Shown: piece after piece, positions 1 through 9,449 of the stretch
Numbering within the stretch: the stretch's first letter is position 1
How the letters are laid out: each line of letters starts with the position of its first letter
Assembly (NCBI GenBank): GCA_017857395.1
Contig: JAFMDF010000004.1
Span: 1-64,000, forward strand
Source: Bacteroidota bacterium
GTDB lineage: Bacteria > Bacteroidota > Bacteroidia > Chitinophagales > Saprospiraceae
DNA length: 64,000 bases
Direction: 5' to 3'
Notes under the pieces: model-generated
Database searches by the model: none
Told to the model about the DNA's origin: nothing
What the model saw: the letters and a program-made list of their open reading frames with translations, nothing else
Made by a program: the position numbers and the translations under genes

Positions 1-3000
1 AATGTTCCACCATCCAGATTGTGGATTTTATTAGTTCTTTATGTCTTTATCTAATAGACTGCGAAGACCCTGATTGTCAAACAACTACAATTACCAATTT
101 ATCTTTTTCTAATTGCACCTTAGTTGGTAATGAATATCAGTCTACTCTCTCTATTGAAGTAGACTGGTCAAATCCACCTGCTGGCGAAAATATTATTGTG
201 TCCGCAAATAATACGACTCAAACAATTGATATAGTAGGTGGAGCAACTTCTCCATCAACAGTTCAATTCACTATAACAGCCGATAATAGCCAAAATAACC
301 CAATAGCTATTGATTATTCTGGGGGCAGTGGATGTTCCTTTAATACTACTTATAATGCACCTGCGCCTTGCCCTGTTCCAACTGACCGAGATAAATTTTG
401 TACGAATAGTAGCGGACATGTTGGAGGAATGGTATTTGAAGATTTGAGCGGAGATGGACTGCAAGATAGCGGAGAGTCTGGGGTAGCAGGTATTTTAGTA
501 ACTGCAACTGATAGCATAGGGATAACGGTTGGACAAACGACCACTAATAATTTGGGTGTTTTTGAGTTCGATAATTTGACAGATGGCGCAAAATACCGAA
601 TAGAATTCACAGCTATTCCAACAGGAATGTACTCCACAAATGGTAGTACTTATAAAGGAACAAGTGTGCAATTTGTAGCTTCACCTAGCTGTACAACTAC
701 TTTAGGATTAATCGACCCAACCGAAAATGATTGTGCCGCACCTAATAATGCTATTATACAAAATGGGTATGCTTTAGTGAGTTCTTTACCTGCTGGTGAC
801 GCCGTAACTTTATCCATTAAAGACATTACTCAGTTGGGAACACTTTGGCAAACCGCAGGAAATCGCAATACCAATCAAGCAGCAAATGTCAATACCATTC
901 AAACATGGACAACCGCTGATTTTGAAGGCGCTTCTATTTTTTCAACAGCCATCAATCCAAAAGATGGAATTATTTATGCCATTGCCTCTCCCCTACATGC
1001 ATCTGCGGCGAACATAGAAACGGTACTTTTTGAAGCAGCTATTGCCCCTAAAGTATTTAGAATTGATGCAGTAACTGGCGTAGTTACTAGAATTGCTGAA
1101 TTACCGGGAACTTTAGGACTGGGATATATTGAATTTGATGCCATTCACGACCAATTATTTATAACCAATATGGACGATGGCCAGATTTATCGATTGAATA
1201 CGGATGGAACTTTATTGAGTAGTTTTGACCCCTTAATGGCAGATGATGGCATTAGTGGTCAATTACCTGTGTTAGGGGATAGAATCTTGGGGGTCGCCTT
1301 TAATCAAATCAATAAAAGAGTTTATTATAGTATTTGGTCTAATCATTATGACAAAACGAATGTTAATACGAATGTTGATGCGACCTTCAATACCATTCGG
1401 TCTGTTGCTTTAGATGCGAATGGCGCTTTTATTCCTGCTTCTGACCAATTAGAAATCACTATGCCTTATGGCACTAGCGGATTTAATTTAACAACACCTG
1501 TTGGAGACATCGCTTTTAACCGTTCGGGAGATAGGGTTCTATTAGCTGAATTCCCATTAGGAGAAAATACTTCCACCAATCAAATAGTAACTGCTGCTTA
1601 TATTGGCGTCTTGAGAGAATATCAACTATCCGCTGGGGTATGGAATCTCGAACCTACTTATGGTGGCAATGATGAAGGAAAATATGATATTGGAAGCCAA
1701 ACTTTTTATAAAGGTAGAAATAGCAGAGGTGGCGTTGATTGGGGGTATGAGAATGTAACTGGAACGAGTATTAATGGAGATGAATCCTATATTCTGACTA
1801 CAGGAGATGCCTTACATATTACAGCTATTGAAGGAGATAATATTTTTGGTTTACAATTTATGCCATCAACTGGTGGAAATATTGCGAATAGTATTTTGGT
1901 TGATTTAGATAATAATCTTGCTGCCGAAAATTTATACGTTTATGGAGATGTTGATATTTATAAAGATTATTGTGCGACTTTATCTTTAGAAATAGGGAAT
2001 TATGTATGGTTAGATGAAGATGAAGATGGTGTACAAGACCCTAATGAGGAAGGTATACCAGGGGTGAATGTAACGCTTTATAACGCAATTGGTGATTCCT
2101 TAACAACTGTTGTAACAGACGCAGATGGAGGCTATTATTTTAATGATGTGACTCATGGATTACTACCTAGCACCACTTATTACCTAGTAATTGGAAAAGG
2201 GGGACAGTATGACACATTGTTAGGCGTTTTAAATCAAGTAAATAATTTAACGACTGCCAATATAGGTACAGGCAATTATTCGGATTTGAATGATTCTGAT
2301 GGGATGATTGCAACCGTTGGAAATGGACAGCCAGTTTCTATAGAAAACTACCCATTTATTGAAATACAAACGGGTACGCTAGGTCAAAATGACCATAGTT
2401 TTGATTTTGGCTTTAGGCAAATATGTAGTGCTGCTATTGTGGTTAATGATTCGATTGTCTTATGTCCAAGCACCGATTATGAAGGAAGTGTTGCAGTCAA
2501 TGATGAAAATTATGCAGATAAGAATTTTAGTGTAATCGTTCAACCAACTAGTGGAACAGTGACCATGAATTCTGATGGGACTTTTTCTTATACTAATACT
2601 GCTAGTAATTGTAGTACCGATGAATTTACCTATCAAGTTTGTGACCAGACAAATATTTGTTGTGTAAATGCTATTGTTCATTTAGACTTTAATGATACAA
2701 CCATCCCAACTTTAACAAATATTCCAGCAAATGATACCGTTAGTTGTGATGAATTGATTCCACTACCTTCTCAGATTTTCGCAGTAGATAACTGCCCTAG
2801 AATTGCCTTAGATGTGCAAGAAGAAAGTACCCAAGGAGAAGATGGTTGTTCTTTATATGATTATTCGATTACTCGAACTTGGACTGCTATTGACCAATGT
2901 GGTAATTCGACCGCTGCTTCTCAAGTCATAGAAGTAGAAGATAAAGTAGCACCAGATATTTATAGAATTTATACTTTACCTAATGGCAAAAAAATGATAG

Positions 3001-4775
3001 CTGGTGTAATGGAATTAGTTGGCGAGCATTGGAAAACGATTAATTTACCAATTGATTTTATTACTCAGCCAATCATATTACATCAAGTGGTAACGAGTGA
3101 TGCCGCTATTCCTGTGGTTTCCCAAATACAAAATGTATCTGTTTCTCAATTCGAGTTGAGGATAAAAGCAGAAGAGGCGTATACTACTAAATTATCTAGA
3201 AAAAGTATTGCTTGGATAGCAATGGAAGCTGGAACACAGACAACTGATTATCAATTAGACGTAAATTCCTTATTAGTTTCAGAAGTAGCCCAAGCGGTTA
3301 ATTTCCAAAATGCGTTTGCTTCAACCCCTGCTTTGTTTTTTAGTAGTCAAACAACGGAAGAAATAGACCCTTTTACGCTTCGGCAGAATGGATTGACTAC
3401 AACAGGTGCGACCTTAAATTTACAAGAAGAGGCTTCTGATGATGTAGAATTGATACACGCGGATGAAAGAGTAGGCTATTTAGCAATAGAAAGATTAGGT
3501 AGCATTAAAGAAGAAAGAGGTATCTTAATAGGTGAAGTAGGTACAGCGGTGGTTAACTCTAATTGGAAAACAATTACCCTTAATCACACTTATAGTAACC
3601 CCGTTATTATAGCCAATAGTTTATCTAATTTAGACGGTGGAGCAGGAACAGTTAGTATAAGAAATGTAAGTAGCAATCAGTTTGAAATTAACATTAGTGA
3701 ATGGGCTTATTTGGATGGTAATCATACTAATGAATTGGTCTCTTATATAGTCATCGAAGGAAGTATTCCCCTAGAATCTCCTGGTTATTGCAATAATGGA
3801 ACGGATAGTTTAGATATAAGTATTGATTTTAAAGCAGTAGATAATTGTGATGTAAGTGTGGTGATTAATTATGTAGAAAAAGATACATTTATTGGAGCTA
3901 CCAAAGTGATAACCAGAACTTGGTCTGTTGAAGATGAATGTGGAAATGCAACAATTTATAGCCAAGAAATTTCTTGTGAAGGCGTGTCTTTGCAACTAAA
4001 GTCAATTTTACAAGGGGCTATGTTGAACAATGATGGCGATGGCTTAATGAGAGATGATTTACGTAGAAAAAACCTATTACCAATGCAAGAACCTTATGCT
4101 GAAATTAATCAGTTTCAGCACGTTGCAAGCGGAGGCGGTGAAACCATAAATGATACTTTGTTACTAGCAGAAAATGGTGCTAATAGTATTGTAGACTGGG
4201 TATTTGTGGAGTTAAGAGATGCCAATGATGTGGATAATGTAATAGCCACTAAATCTGCTTTAATTCAACGAGATGGAGATGTGGTAACGGTTCGAGGAGA
4301 TTCGTTGCTTCATTTTACAAACATTAGAGTCGGGAGTTATTATGTGGCGATTCGCCATAGAAACCATTTGGGAATTATTAGTTTAAATACATATACCTTC
4401 TCCCCAAGTGAAGTACCTATAGTAGATTTTACTTTTAATTTTACACCAGTAGTAGGGGCGCATTCAAGTGTAGAAATGGATAATTTAGAATCTTTATGGT
4501 CAGGGGATTTGAACAGCGACGGAAAAGTCATTTATCAAGGGCCTAATAATGATATCTTCTATATGTTTTTGCATGTATTAAAAGATGACGGCAATCAAGA
4601 TTTTTTACCAAACTATATTAGTCGAAGTTATACCAATGATGATTTTAATTTAGATGGTTCGGTCATTTATCAAGGGCCTAATAATGACCGTGCTAGATTA
4701 TTATTTAATACGATTTTAAGCCATCCAGATAATCCAAATAAGTTTTCTAATTTTATTATCTATTCTGGGAATTAA
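1..4775 (+). CDS. Giant multidomain surface protein (5' truncated) with SdrD-B-like repeats and a dockerin-like tail
   Basis: The reading frame is open to the left window edge (codons from base 3), so the true start lies outside; the GTG at 21 is not a convincing start. At least 1,584 residues are visible, numbered here from that GTG. SdrD-B/Cna-B-like modules lie near residues 133-230 (GMVFEDLSGDGLQDSGE) and 657-800 (GNYVWLDEDEDGVQDPNEEG), separated by a propeller-like stretch. A cadherin/Ig-like domain and HYR-like segments (VDNCP, CGNSTAAS) follow near 830-980. Two similar modules with WKTI motifs near 990-1075 and 1160-1247 resemble H-type lectin domains. The last 90 residues carry two near-identical loops, DLNSDGKVIYQGPNND and DFNLDGSVIYQGPNND, which look like variant calcium-binding dockerin/EF-hand loops. 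No T9SS sorting domain is seen. The role is probably extracellular adhesion or matrix; the partner is unknown. Confidence 0.85.
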   Translation, partial: CSTIQIVDFISSLCLYLIDCEDPDCQTTTITNLSFSNCTLVGNEYQSTLSIEVDWSNPPAGENIIVSANNTTQTIDIVGGATSPSTVQFTITADNSQNNPIAIDYSGGSGCSFNTTYNAPAPCPVPTDRDKFCTNSSGHVGGMVFEDLSGDGLQDSGESGVAGILVTATDSIGITVGQTTTNNLGVFEFDNLTDGAKYRIEFTAIPTGMYSTNGSTYKGTSVQFVASPSCTTTLGLIDPTENDCAAPNNAIIQNGYALVSSLPAGDAVTLSIKDITQLGTLWQTAGNRNTNQAANVNTIQTWTTADFEGASIFSTAINPKDGIIYAIASPLHASAANIETVLFEAAIAPKVFRIDAVTGVVTRIAELPGTLGLGYIEFDAIHDQLFITNMDDGQIYRLNTDGTLLSSFDPLMADDGISGQLPVLGDRILGVAFNQINKRVYYSIWSNHYDKTNVNTNVDATFNTIRSVALDANGAFIPASDQLEITMPYGTSGFNLTTPVGDIAFNRSGDRVLLAEFPLGENTSTNQIVTAAYIGVLREYQLSAGVWNLEPTYGGNDEGKYDIGSQTFYKGRNSRGGVDWGYENVTGTSINGDESYILTTGDALHITAIEGDNIFGLQFMPSTGGNIANSILVDLDNNLAAENLYVYGDVDIYKDYCATLSLEIGNYVWLDEDEDGVQDPNEEGIPGVNVTLYNAIGDSLTTVVTDADGGYYFNDVTHGLLPSTTYYLVIGKGGQYDTLLGVLNQVNNLTTANIGTGNYSDLNDSDGMIATVGNGQPVSIENYPFIEIQTGTLGQNDHSFDFGFRQICSAAIVVNDSIVLCPSTDYEGSVAVNDENYADKNFSVIVQPTSGTVTMNSDGTFSYTNTASNCSTDEFTYQVCDQTNICCVNAIVHLDFNDTTIPTLTNIPANDTVSCDELIPLPSQIFAVDNCPRIALDVQEESTQGEDGCSLYDYSITRTWTAIDQCGNSTAASQVIEVEDKVAPDIYRIYTLPNGKKMIAGVMELVGEHWKTINLPIDFITQPIILHQVVTSDAAIPVVSQIQNVSVSQFELRIKAEEAYTTKLSRKSIAWIAMEAGTQTTDYQLDVNSLLVSEVAQAVNFQNAFASTPALFFSSQTTEEIDPFTLRQNGLTTTGATLNLQEEASDDVELIHADERVGYLAIERLGSIKEERGILIGEVGTAVVNSNWKTITLNHTYSNPVIIANSLSNLDGGAGTVSIRNVSSNQFEINISEWAYLDGNHTNELVSYIVIEGSIPLESPGYCNNGTDSLDISIDFKAVDNCDVSVVINYVEKDTFIGATKVITRTWSVEDECGNATIYSQEISCEGVSLQLKSILQGAMLNNDGDGLMRDDLRRKNLLPMQEPYAEINQFQHVASGGGETINDTLLLAENGANSIVDWVFVELRDANDVDNVIATKSALIQRDGDVVTVRGDSLLHFTNIRVGSYYVAIRHRNHLGIISLNTYTFSPSEVPIVDFTFNFTPVVGAHSSVEMDNLESLWSGDLNSDGKVIYQGPNNDIFYMFLHVLKDDGNQDFLPNYISRSYTNDDFNLDGSVIYQGPNNDRARLLFNTILSHPDNPNKFSNFIIYSGN

Positions 4776-4778
4776 TTC

Positions 4779-4849
4779 GAGTTGCGAGTTCAAAAAATAA
4801 TAGAATCTAAATAAAATCGTCTGCAGCCAGCAACTCGTAACTTGCAACC
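4779..4849. repeat. Word-repeat hairpin abutting the stop codon
   Basis: The left arm GAGTTGCGAGTT begins 4 bases after the upstream stop. The right arm read in reverse complement is GTTGCAAGTTACGAGTTGC. The arms are imperfect inverted copies of the same short word and belong to the dispersed family also seen near 6493, 10960, 40834 and 50670. It could form a 3'-UTR hairpin. Confidence 0.55.
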
Positions 4850-5010
4850 ATTTAGAAAATGCAGATTGCTTCCCCGAATACTTAAGTACTCAAATCCCTC
4901 TATTAAATAATTCTTTATAAAAAACAATAGAGATTAGCAAATTTCTATAAATTTTACTACATTCGACAATTGATATAAACAAGAAAACCATCAACCAATA
5001 AACAAAAACT

Positions 5011-6279
5011 ATGAGAGAAGACTTCCTACACTACCTGTGGCGCACTAAGCGTTTTCACTTAGATAATTTAGTATCTACCGAAGGTGAACCTTTGCAAATT
5101 ACTCATTTTGGCAAACATAATCACCATGCAGGGCCTGATTTTTTGGAAGCCAAAGTCCAAGTTGGCGAAACCTTATGGGCAGGAAATGTAGAAATCCATG
5201 TAAATGCTTCTGAATGGATAGCCCATAAGCATCAAGAAGACAGGGCTTATGATAATGTCATTTTACATGTGGTGTTAGAAGAAGACCAACCTATTTATCG
5301 AAGTACGGGGGAACGTATTCCTTGCCTAGAGTTGCGCCGTAGAATCCCACCTAAAATTATTAAGACCTATCAGAAAATAGTACATAACGAACATTGGATA
5401 CCTTGCCAACATCATTTTTATTCCGTTCCAACTATTACTAAAAATTTATGGCTTGACCGATTATTGGTAGAAAGGCTAGAACAAAAAACAGTACCTATCG
5501 CAGAACGATTAGTTAATACTAATAACGCTTGGGAATCGGTTTTTTATGAATTATTGGCTAGAAATTTTGGGGTAAAAATCAATGCCGAACCTTTTGAATT
5601 ATTAGCTCAATCTACGCCCTTAAATTTATTTGCCAAACATAAAAATAACCTCGTCCAAATAGAAGCTTTGCTTTTTGGACAAGCAGGTTTATTAGTAGAT
5701 GATTTTGTAGATAATTATCCGAAAGCCTTACAAAAGGAATATCAATTTTTACAAAAGAAATATAATTTACAGCCTATCAAAAAAGAGAGTTGGCGATTTA
5801 TGCGCCTGAGACCCGCCAATTTTCCGTCTATTCGCATTGCCCAATTTGCGACGCTAATTTATCAATCAACGCATCTATTTTCAAAAATACTAGAAGCAGA
5901 AAGCATCAAGGCGATTGAAAAATTATTCAAAGTTTCCCTTTCTGAATACTGGCTCAATCATTATATTTTTGATAAAACCTCTGCGGAAAGAAAGAAGACC
6001 TTAGGTAAAAGCACCATTCATTTATTAATCATTAATACTATTGTTCCTTTTCTATTTTTGTATGGCACACATAAATCTATAGATGCCTATAGAGATAAGG
6101 CGTTACGCTTTTTAGAAGCCTTAGCACCAGAAAAAAATAGTATCATCGAACAATGGAAAATTTTAGGACTTGAACCCGATTCTGCTTACCAGACGCAAGC
6201 TTTATTACAGTTGAAAAATGAATATTGTCTTAAGAAACGATGTCTAGCATGTGCCATCGGTAATAGTATTTTAAAATAA
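5011..6279 (+). CDS. DUF2851 family protein
   Basis: This 422-residue protein matches the DUF2851 family of Bacteroidota. The N-terminal block contains FGKHNHHAGPDFLEAKV followed by GNVEIHVNASEWIAHKHQ, an acidic/histidine-rich arrangement that could bind metal or be nuclease-like. The C-terminus holds a cysteine-rich stretch (CLKKRCLACAIG). No signal peptide or membrane segment is visible, so it is probably cytoplasmic. The ATG follows an A-rich leader (AACAAAAACT), typical for this phylum. Family function is unknown to me; a nuclease-like role would be inference only. A small ORF follows within a few bases. Confidence 0.85.
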   Translation: MREDFLHYLWRTKRFHLDNLVSTEGEPLQITHFGKHNHHAGPDFLEAKVQVGETLWAGNVEIHVNASEWIAHKHQEDRAYDNVILHVVLEEDQPIYRSTGERIPCLELRRRIPPKIIKTYQKIVHNEHWIPCQHHFYSVPTITKNLWLDRLLVERLEQKTVPIAERLVNTNNAWESVFYELLARNFGVKINAEPFELLAQSTPLNLFAKHKNNLVQIEALLFGQAGLLVDDFVDNYPKALQKEYQFLQKKYNLQPIKKESWRFMRLRPANFPSIRIAQFATLIYQSTHLFSKILEAESIKAIEKLFKVSLSEYWLNHYIFDKTSAERKKTLGKSTIHLLIINTIVPFLFLYGTHKSIDAYRDKALRFLEALAPEKNSIIEQWKILGLEPDSAYQTQALLQLKNEYCLKKRCLACAIGNSILK

Positions 6280-6287
6280 ATTTGTTT

Positions 6288-6467
6288 ATGAGAAATTCAG
6301 ATCCTGACTTTTTATGGGGACATTTATTGACGAATGGACTGTGTTTAGTTATCGGATTGCATTATTTATTCAGCCCACCAAAAAAAAATGGAGAATTGCC
6401 ATGGGCTAATAGTCCTCAATTGAATGAAGATACTTGGAAAGAATGGCATCAGTACATCGTTCAATAA
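6288..6467 (+). CDS. Small hypothetical protein downstream of DUF2851
   Basis: A short ORF (59 residues from the ATG at 6288; a TTG at 6282 is possible) starts 9 bases after the DUF2851 stop, suggesting one operon. It has a central hydrophobic stretch (LLTNGLCLVIGLHYLF) followed by a Pro/Lys turn and an acidic, Trp-rich tail (DTWKEWHQYI). The family is not recognised. Composition looks protein-like rather than random, but conservation cannot be judged from one sequence. Confidence 0.45.
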   Translation: MRNSDPDFLWGHLLTNGLCLVIGLHYLFSPPKKNGELPWANSPQLNEDTWKEWHQYIVQ

Positions 6468-6492
6468 ATAAGTGGGTGTTTTAAAACATCCC

Positions 6493-6553
6493 GTTGCTAG
6501 TTACTGGTTGCTAGTTCTGCCTAAAAAGAAACCAGCAACTAGCAACCAGCAAC
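6493..6553. repeat. Word-repeat hairpin
   Basis: The 24-base arms at 6493-6516 and 6530-6553 are inverted copies: GTTGCTAGTTACTGG... against GTTGCTGGTTGCTAG.... They differ only by A/G exchanges, so pairing is largely kept through G:U pairs. Each arm is itself three near-copies of a GTTGCTRGTT-like word. It lies 25 bases after the preceding stop. Confidence 0.6.
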
Positions 6554-6608
6554 AATTTAAAATTTCAAGAAATTTATTGAACGGTGTAATCAGTATTTTG
6601 GTAAAATA

Positions 6609-6826
6609 ATGTCTATAACTAGTCTAATACTACTAGCACTAGGTGTTGGCTTAAATCTAATCATCTCCGTTGAGGAATTGTCAAGGACGAAAAGTTAAAG
6701 GGACTGAATATTATTTTATACATAGTTCTAATGATGATTATTGCATTCACCTCCACTATTATGACGGAAACGCACATGACAAAAACTTTCGATAAAAAGG
6801 GGAATCGAAAAGAGGAAATAGCCTAA
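6609..6826 (+). pseudogene. Possible frameshifted two-TM small membrane protein
   Basis: An ORF from the ATG at 6609 encodes a hydrophobic segment (SLILLALGVGLNLIISVEE) and then stops at a TAA. The overlapping frame continues as EKLKGLNIILYIVLMMIIAF with a charged tail ending at 6826. Together the two halves read like one small two-helix membrane protein broken by a single-base shift near 6692. It may instead be two unrelated tiny ORFs. The family is not recognised. Confidence 0.3.
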
Positions 6827-6918
6827 ATTTATGCTTTACCCATTGTAATAAACGAAATACTTCTGAGCTATTATTACAAAATAATTAACCATTCAATACA
6901 ATTCCTACCATTATTCCT

Positions 6919-6926
6919 TACTTTTG
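6919..6926 (+). promoter_or_regulatory. Candidate -7 promoter box for leuB
   Basis: TACTTTTG fits the Bacteroidota -7 consensus TAnnTTTG about 110 bases upstream of the leuB ATG. No clear TTTG box is present at the expected -33 spacing, so the call is weak. Confidence 0.3.
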
Positions 6927-6998
6927 CGCCTTAATTTTTTTATCCTCGATTAATGACTTGTTTGAAAGACCAAAACTAGATTAACTAACCGACCTAAC

Positions 6999-7030
6999 CA
7001 ATCACTAGTCACTAATCACTAATCACCAAC
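6999..7030. repeat. Degenerate word array directly before leuB
   Basis: AATCACTAGTCACTAATCAC continues as further near-copies of an AATCACT word and ends 4 bases before the leuB ATG. It resembles the other intergenic word arrays in this window but has no visible inverted partner. Confidence 0.4.
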
Positions 7031-7034
7031 AACA

Positions 7035-8114
7035 ATGGATTTTAACATAGCGGTATTGGCTGGCGACGGAATCGGACCAGAAGTAATAGACCAAGCATTA
7101 AAAGTATTAAATGCAGTAAGCCAAAGATTTGGACATACTTTTAATTATACACCTGCACTTGTAGGTGCAACGGCAATCGACCAAACGGGTGACCCTTACC
7201 CACCAGAAACGCATGAGGTATGTATGAAATCTGATGCAGTTATGTTTGGTGCTATTGGTGACCCAAAATATGATAATGACCCAAAGGCAACCGTTCGTCC
7301 AGAACAAGGGTTATTGAGAATGAGAAAGCAATTGGGTTTGTTTTCTAACATTCGCCCAATTAGCCCTTTTAAATCTTTAATTCACCGTTCTCCTTTGAGA
7401 CAAGATTTAGTAGATGGTGCTGATTTTGTCGTGATTAGAGAATTGACGGGTGGTATTTATTTTGGTCAAAAAGGACGGTCTGAAGATAGAACAGGCGCTT
7501 TTGATACTTTATATTATACCAAGCCAGAAATTGAAAGAATTGTCGCTTTAGGTTTTGAATATGCTCGCAAAAGACGAAAAAAATTAACCGTAGTAGATAA
7601 AGCCAACGTTTTAGCTTCTTCTCGTTTGTGGAGAGAAACGGTACAGGAAATGGCGCCTAATTATCCAGATATTGAGCTAGAATTTTTATTTGTGGATAAT
7701 GCAGCAATGCGAATTATCCAATGGCCAAAAGATTTTGATGTAATGGTAACGGGGAATATGTTTGGTGATATTTTATCAGACGAAGCAAGTGTGATTACAG
7801 GTTCACTAGGTTTATTACCTTCTGCTTCTGTTGGGACACATACCGGTGTTTTTGAGCCTGTTCATGGTTCTTACCCACAAGCAGCTGGAAAAAATATTGC
7901 GAACCCATTAGGGACTGTTTTATCAGCAGCATTATTATTAGAGTTAGGCCTAGATTTAGTAGACGAAGCAAAAGCAGTAAGAGCAGCAGTTGATGCTTCT
8001 TTACAAGCAGGCGTTGTGACGGAAGACATTGCAGAAGGTGGAAAAGCTTATAGTACTTCTGCTGTTGGAGACTGGTTGGCAAAGGAAATTTTAACTGTAG
8101 GAGCAATAGCTTAA
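7035..8114 (+). CDS. leuB: 3-isopropylmalate dehydrogenase
   Basis: This NAD-dependent enzyme oxidatively decarboxylates 3-isopropylmalate in leucine biosynthesis. Its 359 residues match the family length. Visible signatures are the N-terminal [10 protein letters not shown], the substrate-binding [10 protein letters not shown] near residue 136, [14 protein letters not shown] in the middle, the metal-binding stretch [13 protein letters not shown] near 240, and the nucleotide-binding [18 protein letters not shown] near 276. LeuB is favoured over isocitrate dehydrogenase by length and by the RELTGG motif. The neighbouring leu genes are not in this window. A strong hairpin terminator follows at 8353. 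Confidence 0.95.
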   Translation: MDFNIAVLAGDGIGPEVIDQALKVLNAVSQRFGHTFNYTPALVGATAIDQTGDPYPPETHEVCMKSDAVMFGAIGDPKYDNDPKATVRPEQGLLRMRKQLGLFSNIRPISPFKSLIHRSPLRQDLVDGADFVVIRELTGGIYFGQKGRSEDRTGAFDTLYYTKPEIERIVALGFEYARKRRKKLTVVDKANVLASSRLWRETVQEMAPNYPDIELEFLFVDNAAMRIIQWPKDFDVMVTGNMFGDILSDEASVITGSLGLLPSASVGTHTGVFEPVHGSYPQAAGKNIANPLGTVLSAALLLELGLDLVDEAKAVRAAVDASLQAGVVTEDIAEGGKAYSTSAVGDWLAKEILTVGAIA

Positions 8115-8340
8115 TTATTTCACCACCCATCCCTCCATAGGGAAGGGGACTAATTTTTCGAAAACCTATAGATTTTTCGACTTTTTAGGCCAATAATATT
8201 CTAGTTGCCGACTACCCCTCCATTTGAAGATGAAGGAGTATACTCCTGAACCGCAAAGCGGATAAGGAGAGCCTTTTGGGGGTGGGTTGCGGAAGAGTTA
8301 CAATTACATAATTAATCTTGTCATACTTGAATGACAAAGT
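8115..8340. other. Non-coding stretch with palindromes
   Basis: No gene is supported here. The stretch contains a C/G-rich low-complexity pair (ACCCATCCCTCC near 8125 and GGGGGTGGG near 8278), a perfect 14-base palindrome AGGAGTATACTCCT at 8234-8247 and a small CCGCAAAGCGG hairpin. It may be a decayed repeat element. Confidence 0.4.
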
Positions 8341-8352
8341 TGATTCAATATA

Positions 8353-8400
8353 AAAGCGGCAGCAATAAACTCAAAGTTTATTACTGCCGCTTTATTTTTG
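8353..8400 (+). terminator. Rho-independent terminator after leuB
   Basis: A 19-base stem (AAAGCGGCAGCAATAAACT paired with its near-perfect inverse, one G:U) and a 3-base loop are followed by TTTATTTTTG. It can also act on the opposite strand against the converging sigma-factor gene. Confidence 0.85.
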
Positions 8401-8430
8401 GTCTTACAACTGCCACATTGTTGTGACCGT

Positions 8431-8502
8431 AATTTCAACTTCAACATTAACTTCCTACCAAAAATAGTTTGAAGTTGTATTTGAGGTTGAGATTGAAGTT
8501 GA
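8431..8502. repeat. Word-repeat hairpin abutting the sigma-factor stop
   Basis: The left arm TTTCAACTTCAACATTAACT and right arm GAAGTTGTATTTGAGGTTGA... are imperfect inverted copies of a GAAGTTGA-like word. The right arm ends exactly at the base before the stop codon of the minus-strand sigma-factor gene. Confidence 0.5.
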
Positions 8503-9021
8503 TTAGGCTCTTTCCAATTCTACATGAGCCACTTTATACATGCGTTGTAGTTTTTTTCTAGCAAAGAAAATTCTACTCTTTACGGTACCTAGTGGTACTT
8601 CTAATCTAGCTGCAATTTCATCGTACTTATAGCCTTGATGAGCCATCCAGAATGGTACTCTAAATTCGTCTGGTAATTTATTAACCATCTTAAGTAGCTC
8701 GCCATAAGCAATATTCATCTCGCCAGAATTGCTCTCTATGCCGCTGCCAGAATTAAGGTAATAGTTATTACTAGTTTGGTCTAAAATGACGCCTCTTCTA
8801 GTCTTCTTTCTATAATTATTAATAAACACATTTCTCATGATGGTTACTGCCCATGCTTTGAAATTAGTGCCCATTTGAAATTTATCAGCGTTTGAAATAA
8901 TCCGCATAGCCGTATCCTGGTACAAATCCTCTGCATCTGCCATATCTCCAGTTAATTTTAAAGAAAAGGCTCTCAATGTATTATTGACGCTGGTTAAATG
9001 ATTTTGAATGGTGGTTATCAT
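8503..9021 (-). CDS. ECF-type RNA polymerase sigma factor
   Basis: This 172-residue group 4 sigma factor directs RNA polymerase to alternative promoters. Region 2 is visible as GDMADAEDLYQDTAMRI near residues 24-40 and FKAWAVTIMRNVFINNYRK near 55-75. Region 4 with its helix-turn-helix is YKYDEIAARLEVPLGTVKSR near 131-150. No anti-sigma gene is adjacent and no C-terminal extension is present. The nearest gene upstream is the divergent XRE regulator, with a 428-base spacer that probably holds both promoters. The target regulon cannot be deduced. Confidence 0.92.
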   Translation of the reverse strand: MITTIQNHLTSVNNTLRAFSLKLTGDMADAEDLYQDTAMRIISNADKFQMGTNFKAWAVTIMRNVFINNYRKKTRRGVILDQTSNNYYLNSGSGIESNSGEMNIAYGELLKMVNKLPDEFRVPFWMAHQGYKYDEIAARLEVPLGTVKSRIFFARKKLQRMYKVAHVELERA

Positions 9022-9449
9022 AATAAGTCGGATTTAATTAAAATTTCTAAAATCGGGTGTTTTGTAAATTATATTGACAAAATTAATACCATTTAATCTA
9101 TTTTGCAAATATTTTTTACTTTTTATTCTTTTGTTGCTGTAAAAACGTACAAATATTAAACTTTAGTGTAAAAATGAACTACATTAACATAAGAAATGTT
9201 CTTACGGAGACGTTTAGAAGGCTAAATGTCGAATTTTTTGTCAGATTATTAGTTTTTTATCGACTATTCTCAACAAAAACTTGACTAATCTTGTTAATTT
9301 TTTTAACATTATACTTATATATGAAAACATTATTTGTTAAATTCGTTTCCATATAGGTATAAAAGAAGAGTTATTAAGGGGTGGTGTAAACAAAATTGAC
9401 CTTAATCACTTTATATTGTAAATAACAGTTTCATAAACTCACGATAAAA
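9022..9449. other. Divergent intergenic region
   Basis: This very AT-rich spacer lies between the divergent sigma factor and XRE gene and presumably holds both promoters. No open frame of note is present. AAAATTGACC occurs twice, with variation, around 9393 and 9463, the second inside the start of the XRE gene. No confident operator is seen. Confidence 0.4.

Noticed and set aside
7035-8114. Isocitrate or tartrate dehydrogenase instead of LeuB
   Set aside because: The [10 protein letters not shown] motif and 359-residue length fit LeuB better than these paralogues.
7795-8130. Minus-strand leucine-rich ORF opposite leuB
   Set aside because: Its low-complexity Leu runs mirror Ala/Leu-rich LeuB codons. 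There is no independent support.
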